Shown: piece after piece, positions 36,189-43,437 of the stretch
How the letters are laid out: the number at the start of each line of letters is the position of its first letter
Position numbering within the stretch: position 1 is the stretch's first letter
Source of the DNA: an uncultured Verrucomicrobiales bacterium
GTDB lineage: Bacteria > Verrucomicrobiota > Verrucomicrobiia > Verrucomicrobiales > Akkermansiaceae
Length of the DNA stretch: 43,437 bases
Assembly: GCA_949373085.1 (NCBI GenBank)
Contig: CASICJ010000055.1
Span: 1-43,437 of the forward strand
Reading direction: 5' to 3'
Program-made: the position numbers and the translations under genes
The notes under the pieces: generated by a model
Databases searched by the model: none
The model's input: only the letters and a program-made list of their open reading frames with translations
Told to the model about the DNA's origin: nothing

Positions 36189-37951
36189 AGCCTGCATTTT
36201 ACCCAGTTCTCTTAGCATCTCTGCCATCTCTTTCATTTTGCGAAATTGTCGTCAAGGGCGACGGAATTCTTTTAGACAAAAGCCTCTCCAAAAATGAGAC
36301 AACCTCAACCAAACCTCAGGCTTCGAAGCCAGACCCGGCCGGCGACGACCTGATCCTCTTTGATAACGGAGATGTCATGCATGGGGTCTTCGGTGGTATT
36401 CAAGATGGCTTACTATGGGAGAGAAAGGACATCGATCGCCCAATTAAGTTCAGTATTCCAGCGATTCGTCAGGTTGTTTTTAAAGGCAGTAGCGGCGTGG
36501 TTATGGAAAAGGAAACATCCTTCATCACCCTGGTCAGTGGCGATAGGATTCCAGGCAAAATTGTTTCACTCGATGAGAAATCACTCGTAATTAAAAGTTC
36601 GATAGTAGGCGACGTCACAATCCCCCGGGAACATATCAAATCACTCTCCCCTAACCCCTTCGATGGAGAACTTTTTTACAGTGGCCCTTACAACAGCAAC
36701 GGCTGGATGATTCTCGATTACCGAAAACCCCTCAAGAAGGACGAAACTGAGGCGAAAGCCACAGAGGATGACCAGACCAAGAAGGAAGTCACAGAAGAGA
36801 AAGGCCAGGAAGAGTCATCAGCCTGGATTCATTCTGGCGCTTCATTTTATAGCCTAAATAATCGCGCTCTTGTTTATCCCGATGCCAATATGCCAGACAT
36901 TGGCCGCCTCAAATTCAAAGCTGAATGGAAAGGACGTTTAAATTTAACCCTTGCGCTCCATTCCGACTTCACCCGAGTCCTACCACCAGAGAAAAAGGAA
37001 GAGCCAAAAGCTGAGCCAGCTGAAGAGGCCGAGGATCCTGTCAAACCGAAAGGCAAGGACGAAGAGAAGCCCGAGGAAAAAAAAGAGCCTGAGGGACTCA
37101 ATCCTGCTCCACTCCGAAGAGAAAAGCTGGTTGATCTCCGCGAGAATATTGGGTTTCAAAACATTGCCTGGATTGATCCTTCCAAACGCACCCACGCGGA
37201 CATGTTTGGTACAGGATATACGATGACACTCTATTCAAGCTACCCCAATCTCTCCCGAAACTACTTCAGTGAGACCGGTGTTGCTCGGACTCAAAGAATG
37301 GCCAGTGTCCGCAGTAACATTTCACTTTCCGAGGGAGGGGATGCCGAGATCGAAATTCGATACAATCGCAAGGAATCAATCATGATTCTTTTTATCAACG
37401 GAAACTATTCCGCCCAGTGGAATGACCTTGGTGGCTTTCCTGGTGATGGCACCGGATTTGGAATTGTTAATAATACCAGTAACGCTCGCGTTCGCATCTC
37501 CGAAGTTATGATCACTTCGTGGAACGGCATGACCGATAGCGCCAATAGTATGGTTCACCCAGACCGAGACCTTGTTCTTCTTGGGAATGGAACAGACCGT
37601 TTTTCAGGACAGATTATCGGGATCGAGGATGGGGTCGCTCATCTCAAGTCCGCCTATATGGATGCCAAGATTCCCGTAAAAGATCTCTCTAAAATCATCC
37701 TCAACGAGTCCTCCTCCACAGATCTAGAAGCCGACGACCTTTCAGAGGACCTAACTTGGGAAGAAGACCCCGTTACAATCGTTTATAAGCCCTTTGGAAA
37801 AATCAAAATCAACCCAATTTCTGCCAAACACAACCTCCTAATTGGCAAGTCTCCTTTTCTTGGAGAGATCACTGTAGATTTATCCGCCGCCGCCATGCTA
37901 CGGTTTATCGAAGGATCACCTGATTTGTCTGATTGGTTTGACGATCTCTAA
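36185..37951 (+). CDS. Exported NGD-repeat / LamG-like protein 1 (with acidic-basic linkers)
   Basis: From ATG 36185 (588 residues) it begins with a signal peptide (MKPAFYPVLLASLPSLSF); the frame is open to 36032 but that would overlap the toroid gene. Residues ~55-150 hold two ~43-residue beta units ('LFDNGDVMHGVF', then 'LVSGDRIPGKIVSLDEKSLV' ending 'GDVTIPREHI'). The central LamG-like region is split by two Lys/Glu-rich insertions (~184-212 and ~266-305). The C-terminal region has another unit ('LGNGTDRFSGQIIGIEDGVAHL'). It is a paralog, by plan and motifs, of the next two genes. It overlaps the previous stop by 4 bp. Unknown function; exported, probably a surface or periplasmic binding protein. 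Confidence 0.8.
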   Translation: MKPAFYPVLLASLPSLSFCEIVVKGDGILLDKSLSKNETTSTKPQASKPDPAGDDLILFDNGDVMHGVFGGIQDGLLWERKDIDRPIKFSIPAIRQVVFKGSSGVVMEKETSFITLVSGDRIPGKIVSLDEKSLVIKSSIVGDVTIPREHIKSLSPNPFDGELFYSGPYNSNGWMILDYRKPLKKDETEAKATEDDQTKKEVTEEKGQEESSAWIHSGASFYSLNNRALVYPDANMPDIGRLKFKAEWKGRLNLTLALHSDFTRVLPPEKKEEPKAEPAEEAEDPVKPKGKDEEKPEEKKEPEGLNPAPLRREKLVDLRENIGFQNIAWIDPSKRTHADMFGTGYTMTLYSSYPNLSRNYFSETGVARTQRMASVRSNISLSEGGDAEIEIRYNRKESIMILFINGNYSAQWNDLGGFPGDGTGFGIVNNTSNARVRISEVMITSWNGMTDSANSMVHPDRDLVLLGNGTDRFSGQIIGIEDGVAHLKSAYMDAKIPVKDLSKIILNESSSTDLEADDLSEDLTWEEDPVTIVYKPFGKIKINPISAKHNLLIGKSPFLGEITVDLSAAAMLRFIEGSPDLSDWFDDL

Positions 37952-37969
37952 CGCCCATTTTTTAATCTT

Positions 37970-39292
37970 ATGCGCACTTCCCTAATCGCCGGCCTCACCA
38001 TGGTCTCCCTCAGCACCGGCCAGGCAAATGATCAGATTAGCCTCAAAAACGGAGACCTCTTCATCGGAAAAGTCATCGCACTCAAAGGAGGCCTCATCGA
38101 GCTCCAAACACCCCACAGCGAAACTCCCTTAAAAGTCCTCAATAAAGACCTAATCAAACTCAACTTCTCGGCAGATTATTCAGAGAAGGAGACCCCAGAT
38201 GAGCTCCCAAAGAATTCACAAGAACTTTACTTAAGAAACGGCGATAGCATTCCTGGTGAAGTAGTTGGCTTAACCTCTACTCATCTTTCGTTCCAAACTT
38301 GGTTCACCGGACTTCTCGAGATTCCACGAGAACAAATTGATTCGGTCTTTTTTGGAGTCACTCCCCAGCGAAATATCTTCAGGGGACCCAGTGGAATCGA
38401 AGGATGGTCTCAGGAAAATAACGAGCACTGGCGCTATGAGGATGGCGCCTTAACCTCTCGCGACAAAGGATTCATCGGGCGGGACCTCAAGCTTCCTGAG
38501 AACTTTATCTTTGGCGCTGACATTAGCTGGGAGTCATCTCCCAGTATCCGCATTCATCTTTGTACTGATGAATCGAAACCTCAGAGTGACGGAACAAGTA
38601 ATTCGTATCTCCTGAACCTGAATTCTGGAGGACTTCAAGTCAGGCGCGTTATGCCTGCCGGCGCCAACGGACCAAAGTTTAAAACCCTTATCACCTCCAC
38701 CCGACCTCCGGGAAATAAGGGCTCCAACACCTGTCAACTCGAACTTCGCGTGGATCGGGTCACAAAGATCCTCCAACTCTATCTTAATGGCGAAAAATTA
38801 GGACAAGGAATTGACCCGACCGATTCTCCAGAAGGATCTGCCATCCTTTTCGAAAGCATGAGTTCGGGAAGTTCTGATAATAGCGTTAGCGATATCATCG
38901 TTAACGAGTGGGATACCACAACTCAATTGCTTCGACGCGAGCCACGTGCCGAAGATGAACTCGACACCTTATCGGTAGACGATGGTGATCGTTTCAGCGG
39001 AAGAATTCTCTCTTACAACCCGGAAGATCCAACCAAGCCATTCATCGTCCAAACATCTTTGAGCCCCAACCCAATCTCAATTCCACTCGAAAATTGCGCT
39101 GTGATGTATTTCACTAAAGGAACAGACGTTCCCAAATCAGAAGGACAATATCATCTCGCTCTGCGAACTGGCGGCAAACTCAGTCTCTCTGGGATTCAAT
39201 TGGGGCCTGACAAGCTCAAAGCCAATCACCCGTGGCTCGGAGAACTCGAAATCAATCGCAGCGTCATGTTAGCGATCAGCAAAAGCAAATAA
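37970..39292 (+). CDS. Exported NGD-repeat / LamG-like protein 2
   Basis: A signal peptide (MRTSLIAGLTMVSLSTGQA) opens this 440-residue protein. Two N-terminal beta units are 'ISLKNGDLFIGKVIALKGGL' and 'LYLRNGDSIPGEVVGLTSTH', the second ending 'GLLEIPREQIDSVFFG'. A LamG-like core of ~180 residues runs from 'FRGPSGIEGW' to 'IIVNEWD', with 'LQLYLNGEKLGQG' in it. Two C-terminal units follow ('LSVDDGDRFSGRIL' and 'LALRTGGKLSLSGIQL'). No catalytic motif was recognised. It sits 18 nt after its paralog and 10 nt before the next, so the three are co-transcribed. The repeats resemble small SH3/Sm-like barrels in spacing, which is an inference. Confidence 0.8.
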   Translation: MRTSLIAGLTMVSLSTGQANDQISLKNGDLFIGKVIALKGGLIELQTPHSETPLKVLNKDLIKLNFSADYSEKETPDELPKNSQELYLRNGDSIPGEVVGLTSTHLSFQTWFTGLLEIPREQIDSVFFGVTPQRNIFRGPSGIEGWSQENNEHWRYEDGALTSRDKGFIGRDLKLPENFIFGADISWESSPSIRIHLCTDESKPQSDGTSNSYLLNLNSGGLQVRRVMPAGANGPKFKTLITSTRPPGNKGSNTCQLELRVDRVTKILQLYLNGEKLGQGIDPTDSPEGSAILFESMSSGSSDNSVSDIIVNEWDTTTQLLRREPRAEDELDTLSVDDGDRFSGRILSYNPEDPTKPFIVQTSLSPNPISIPLENCAVMYFTKGTDVPKSEGQYHLALRTGGKLSLSGIQLGPDKLKANHPWLGELEINRSVMLAISKSK

Positions 39293-39302
39293 ACACAGAA
39301 GA

Positions 39303-40715
39303 ATGAAACCCCTTACCATCGTGAAAAAACTTCTCTTTGCTCCCACACTATTGCTCATTAGCGGAATACCCTCGTTAGGCGAAGACGACAGACCCACAAA
39401 GGAAAAACCTTCCGTCCTCACTTTCTCGGACAAGAGCAGAATCAGCGGTTTCCCAAAATCGGTCGAAGCGGAAAAAAAGCAACTCATCTTCGACTCATCT
39501 TCTCTAGAAGGCCTAAGCATCCTTAACACCAAAAAGCTCCTTGAGATGACACTCAATGGAACGCCTAAAAAAATTGAAGCTGATCATTACGCCCTCGCAA
39601 CCATCAAAGGTCACTTCCGCGATTCTCACCGAGACACAATTCGGGGGCGCCTGACCAACTTAGATGATAAGACAATAACGCTTGAAACTTGGTATGCCGG
39701 CAACCTGACTCTTCAGCGCTCCCTCGTTCACTCGCTCGACATTTTCAATCAATCACCATCGTTCTATAACGGACCGGATGGCCCTGAGGGGTGGGTTTCA
39801 GCAGGAGGAAATATCGAAAAATACTGGACCTTCAAAAACCGGACTATGATTTCAAAAGCTCGCAGCGGAATTGCTCGTGAGGTCACAATTCCCGATAAAG
39901 CCAAAATCAGCTTCACAGCCAATTGGAAATCGTCTCCATACTTCAGGATCCTGTTCTTTTCGGATGATGGCAGCGACGACTACCCCGGAACCGGATACTC
40001 GCTCAATGTCCAGCGAACCTACATGAGTGTTTACCGCAATGCCCCTAATGACCGTAATAACGACATCATAAGTGAGTCCATCCGGAACATGCTCGAAGCT
40101 GAGACTGCGGAATTTACAATCTACCTCGATCGCAGCAAAGATGGAACCAACGCAGTCCACATTGATGGCAAAGAGATCGGAACATGGACTGGAGTCGACG
40201 ACACCAAATTCAAGGGTAATTGGATCCACTTCGTCCCACAAAACACCAGCCCCATAAAGTTCAGCCAGATCTCAGTATCCCAGTGGGACGGGATTCTTCC
40301 TGCGAAACCAGAAAATGCAGAGGAAGAAGACACTGGAGAAAAGTTAGAGGGCCAAGAAATCCGTCTCGCAAATGGTGATGTCGTCATTGGCACGGTCAAA
40401 TCAATCGACGAAGGCAATGTCTCCCTTTCGACCTCTTTTGGAGATGTTGGAGTCCCAATCAAGCTCATGAGAAGCGTCGCCCTTTCTGAAAAAATTGACG
40501 AGGTTAGAATGGAAACAAATGACATCCGGTGCTGGTTTCATGAAGGAGGATACATCACTGTAAAACTCAAGTCACTCGACGAGAAAACACTCAAGGGCTA
40601 TTCACAAGTTTGGGGAGATGCGGAGTTCGATATCAACGCTTTTTCTAGAATTGAGTTCAATATCTGGCGTCCTGAACTTGATACCGCTCGCTACGGGTCT
40701 TCAACGAACTGGTAG
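39303..40715 (+). CDS. Exported NGD-repeat / LamG-like protein 3
   Basis: This 470-residue protein has the signal peptide MKPLTIVKKLLFAPTLLLISG. The N-terminal beta units are degenerate ('LTFSDKSRISGF', then 'DTIRGRLTNLDDKTITLETW' ending 'GNLTLQRSLVHSL'). The LamG-like core runs from 'YNGPDGPEGW' to 'ISVSQWDGI', with 'AVHIDGKEIGTW' corresponding to the LYLNGEKLG of the previous protein. The C-terminal units are 'IRLANGDVVIGTVKSIDEGN' and a weaker one ending 'FSRIEFNIW'. It is the last gene of the rightward cluster and converges on the DUF6172-like gene, with 18 bp between stops and no terminator recognised. Confidence 0.8.
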   Translation: MKPLTIVKKLLFAPTLLLISGIPSLGEDDRPTKEKPSVLTFSDKSRISGFPKSVEAEKKQLIFDSSSLEGLSILNTKKLLEMTLNGTPKKIEADHYALATIKGHFRDSHRDTIRGRLTNLDDKTITLETWYAGNLTLQRSLVHSLDIFNQSPSFYNGPDGPEGWVSAGGNIEKYWTFKNRTMISKARSGIAREVTIPDKAKISFTANWKSSPYFRILFFSDDGSDDYPGTGYSLNVQRTYMSVYRNAPNDRNNDIISESIRNMLEAETAEFTIYLDRSKDGTNAVHIDGKEIGTWTGVDDTKFKGNWIHFVPQNTSPIKFSQISVSQWDGILPAKPENAEEEDTGEKLEGQEIRLANGDVVIGTVKSIDEGNVSLSTSFGDVGVPIKLMRSVALSEKIDEVRMETNDIRCWFHEGGYITVKLKSLDEKTLKGYSQVWGDAEFDINAFSRIEFNIWRPELDTARYGSSTNW

Positions 40716-40733
40716 TTGCTGCGCGAATCTAGC

Positions 40734-41018
40734 TTATTTTGATTGTCGGCTCTTTGCTTCCACGAGGATCTCAAGATAAACAGATTCCCAACCTTCAGCG
40801 AGAGCATGATCGAGAGATTTACCAATCTCTTTTTCATGGCAGATTTCTGCTGAATCAGGCGCTTGCCCTGAGCGACAATTAAATCCCCAATAATCGTGAT
40901 CCTCCGGCAGCAATTTATTACGCTCACGCTTGAGGTATTTTTTCACCTCGCCCTTGATCTGATCGACTAACCTAGCCGGTTTATGCCGCTCAGACACCAA
41001 TGGAAATACCTTTTTCAT
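40734..41018 (-). CDS. DUF6172-like small protein
   Basis: This 94-residue cytoplasmic protein contains 'MKKVFPLVSERHKPARLVDQIKGEVKKYLKRERNKLLPE' in two stretches, then 'DYWGFNCRSGQAPDSAEICH' and 'VYLEILVEAKSR'. This matches my recollection of the DUF6172 family (K-F/Y-PL start, 'KYLKRER', 'FDC..G', 'V.IEILA'), which has no known function. There is no signal peptide or membrane segment. It stands alone on the minus strand between the exported cluster and the prolyl oligopeptidase gene. Confidence 0.7.
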   Translation of the reverse strand: MKKVFPLVSERHKPARLVDQIKGEVKKYLKRERNKLLPEDHDYWGFNCRSGQAPDSAEICHEKEIGKSLDHALAEGWESVYLEILVEAKSRQSK

Positions 41019-41118
41019 CTGGGATCTTGTGATGGCTCGCTCCTAAAATGTCTAGCGCTCAGATACAAGATTCTACCGTCTTCATTGCATCACATTGTAT
41101 ATCATCTAGACTCCTTCC

Positions 41119-43231
41119 ATGCGAAGGACCGTTTTTCTAGCCCTAATCATCAACACCCTAACGGCAAGAGAAGACACCCTCTCTTACCCTGACTCCAAGC
41201 CTAGCAAGAAGGTTGATACCCTGCACGGCATTAAGGTTCCTGATCCCTATCGCTGGCTTGAGGATCTAAATTCGGACCAAACCTCCGCATGGGTGAAGGC
41301 TCAGAGCAGCCTTACCGACTCCTACCTAGACGCCATTTCCAGGCCGCCAAGCTCTCGAAAACCACCTCACCAAACTCTGGAATGTTGAGCGCCTTGGTGT
41401 CCCCTCTTTCGAGGGAGGCTCCTACTTCTTCAGCAAAAATGACGGCCTTCAAAATCAGTCGGTTTTGTATTCAAGCAAGTCTCTCGACTTGGAACCAACG
41501 GTATTACTAGATCCGAATAAGCTCTCTAAAGATGGTACAGTCGCGCTCAATTCCTACGAAGTTTCTCCGGATGGCAAATATCTCGCTTATTCTACCTCGG
41601 CATCGGGGTCGGATTGGGTTGAGTGGAAGATTCGGGAAATCTCGTCTCGGAAAGACCTCTCCGATCACCTCAAATGGTCAAAATTCTCGGGTGTATCCTG
41701 GGCCAAGAATAGCAAAGGATTTTATTACGGTCGATTCCCTACACCAAAGGACGGCGAGGAAATGATGGCCCAAAACATTCATAAAAAAATCTACTTCCAT
41801 GAGATCGGCAAACCGCAGAGCGAAGACCTCCTTGTCTACGAAAGATCCAATCAACCAAAACAAGGCCTTTACGCTTGGGTCACTGAAGACGGTAAATATC
41901 TCTTAATTCAAGTAAGCCAAGGCACTGACACCAAAAACGGCCTCTTTTACAAAGACCTTAGTAATTCCACATCAAAGGTCATCGAACTTCTTTCCAGTTT
42001 CGATGCATCCTACGATTTTATTACAAACCTCGGTTCAAAATTCATTATTCGGACTGATCTAAACGCCCCGAAACAAAAGGTCATTTCTATCGATGTTAAC
42101 GAACCTCTCTCAGTTCGATGGGAAACAATCATCCCGGAGAGCACTGAAACCCTTCGGTCTGTTTCTCACATAGGTGGCCTTTTCATCGCAAACTACCTCA
42201 AGGATGCACGAACCGAAATTCGACGCTTCAAAACAGACGGTAACTCTCTTCCACCTGTCAAACTACCAGGTCTAGGAACCGCCTCAGGATTTGAAGGGAA
42301 ATCGGATCAAAACGAAACCTTTTATTACTTCACTTCCTTCACTAGTCCCGGAGCGGTTTACCGCTACGACGTCACAAGGAACGCTTCCACTCTTTTGAAA
42401 GCACCTAAAACTCAATTTGATCGAGATCATTATGAATCGCGTCAAATCTTCGCAACATCCAGAGACGGCACAAAAATCCCAATGTTTATCGTTTCTAAGA
42501 AGAATCTAAAGCTAGACGGGAATAACCCCACTCTTCTTTATGCCTATGGTGGCTTTAATATCTCACTTCGGCCTTCCTATTCTCCCGCCACGATCGCCTG
42601 GTTGGATCTTGGTGGCATCTATGTCATGGCGAATCTTCGTGGTGGTGGTGAATACGGCGAGGAATGGCATGAAGCTGGAATGAAACTTAAAAAACAGAAT
42701 GTCTTCGACGATTTCATTGCCTGTGCGGAACACCTCATTTCAAACAAATTCACCTCTTCAAAAAAACTATCAATCGCAGGAGGTTCGAATGGAGGCTTGC
42801 TAGTCGGGGCCTGCATGGTGCAGAGACCTGAACTCTACGGAGCCTGCCTTCCGGCAGTGGGCGTAATGGATATGTTACGCTTCCACAAATTCACGATTGG
42901 CTGGGCCTGGCAAGCCGAGTATGGCAAGCCGGAGGACCCCGAGGATTTTAAAAATCTCCTCACATATTCACCCTATCACAACCTGAAGCCTAACAATTAC
43001 CCCGCAACCATGGTGATAACATCCGACCACGACGACCGAGTAGTCCCATCGCATTCCTACAAATTTGCGGCAGCGCTTCAATCCGCGCAAAACGGTTTCG
43101 CCCCCACTTTAATCCGCATTGAAAGCAAGGCCGGTCACGGGGCGGGAACTCCAACTTCCAAGCGAATCGAAGCAATCGTTGATAAATACGCTTTTCTTGC
43201 CAAAGCCTTAGGGTTTGAGATCAAACTCTAG
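41119..43231 (+). pseudogene. Prolyl oligopeptidase (S9A), disrupted by a one-base frameshift
   Basis: The gene starts at ATG 41119 with a signal peptide (MRRTVFLALIINTLTARED) and the family's 'VPDPYRWLEDLNSD'. The frame then runs off and stops at 41388. The correct continuation is in the next frame: just after 'YLDAI' the reading 'PGRQALENHLTKLWNVERLG' appears from about 41339, and the open frame from there ends at 43231. One extra T in ATTT (41336-41338) explains this; without it the protein would be 703 residues, a normal length. The catalytic parts are intact: Ser codon at 42785-42787 in 'GGSNGGLL', Asp region 'SDHDDRVVPSHS', His in 'KAGHGAG'. It cleaves proline-containing peptides in the family. 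It could be an assembly error. Confidence 0.85.
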
Positions 43232-43274
43232 CAAAGAGTTTTGAGCTCAGAAAATTTTAATGTCCTATTGCATT

Positions 43275-43436
43275 TCACTCCCAATCTTCCTTGAAAAGAA
43301 TCTCTTCAAAGAGGTCAATTTTCCCTTTCGCATATCGGCGGAGTTTTTCTACGCGAAATTTTTTCCAAGCTCGATCTCGTTTTTCAATGAGAAGCACATC
43401 CATAATTGCGATCCGATGGTCTTCAAAAATACCAGG
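43275..43436 (-). CDS. C-terminal part of an unknown protein (partial)
   Basis: An open frame on the minus strand enters from the right edge and stops at 43275-43277, giving the last ~53 residues. The segment is charged and helical ('RIAIMDVLLIEKRDRAWKK' and 'LRRYAKGKIDLFEEILF'). No family is recognised from this fragment. It is convergent with the prolyl oligopeptidase, with 43 bp between stops. Confidence 0.55.
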   Translation of the reverse strand, partial: PGIFEDHRIAIMDVLLIEKRDRAWKKFRVEKLRRYAKGKIDLFEEILFKEDWE

Positions 43437-43437
43437 G

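Overview
The window reads as a chromosomal segment of a member of the Verrucomicrobiota (PVC superphylum), probably Verrucomicrobiae. No 16S is present, so this rests on gene content. The indicators are a Planctomycete-type cytochrome/DUF1549/DUF1553 protein paired with a DUF1501 protein, a PVC-type heme-binding protein with a C-terminal CxxCH domain, a DUF4175 membrane protein, secreted proteins with 'ERDxRPT' repeats and an F(F/Y)RF C-terminus, several twin-arginine 'RRxFL' leaders, and a general lack of Shine-Dalgarno sequences before starts. There is no phage, IS element, integrase or CRISPR array.

Layout. 1-2.3 kb (+): the tail of a probable LON-domain protein, a secreted hypothetical protein, and argG with a strong terminator. 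2.6-11.3 kb (+): the PSD1/DUF1501 pair, an orphan RND efflux permease with a possible leaderless promoter, and two small tail-anchored coiled-coil proteins. 11.4-13.1 kb (+): gatC-gatA. 13.2-13.8 kb (-): a Tat-exported M15-like peptidase, followed by a ~570 bp AT-rich gap and a tRNA-Arg(CCG). 14.5-16.3 kb (-): a repetitive exported protein. 16.6-19.9 kb (+): the large PVC heme protein, ended by a perfect terminator. 20-31.5 kb (-): Gfo/Idh/MocA oxidoreductase, alkaline phosphatase, LOG-family protein overlapping hpt, exported katG, gnd, ribF and a divergent ftsZ. 31.7-40.7 kb (+): a seven-ORF co-directional cluster containing DUF4175, a small protein interrupted by an in-frame TGA, an exported alpha-toroid (prenyltransferase-like) protein, and three tandem exported paralogs with 'NGD' beta-repeats flanking a LamG-like core. 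40.7-43.4 kb: a DUF6172-like protein, a frameshifted prolyl oligopeptidase, and a partial ORF at the right edge.

Housekeeping genes (argG, gatCA, hpt, gnd, ribF, ftsZ) are interleaved with exported proteins of unknown role. The best candidate for an undescribed system is the 31.7-40.7 kb envelope cluster: one membrane-anchored coiled-coil protein followed only by exported proteins, three of which are tandem duplicates with a shared architecture. Second-tier points are the hpt/LOG overlapping pair (nucleotide turnover), the FtsZ with an altered T7 loop outside a dcw cluster, the heme protein carrying an apparently inactive SGNH domain, and two interrupted genes (in-frame TGA at 34808; one-base insertion near 41336) that are either genuine lesions or assembly errors.
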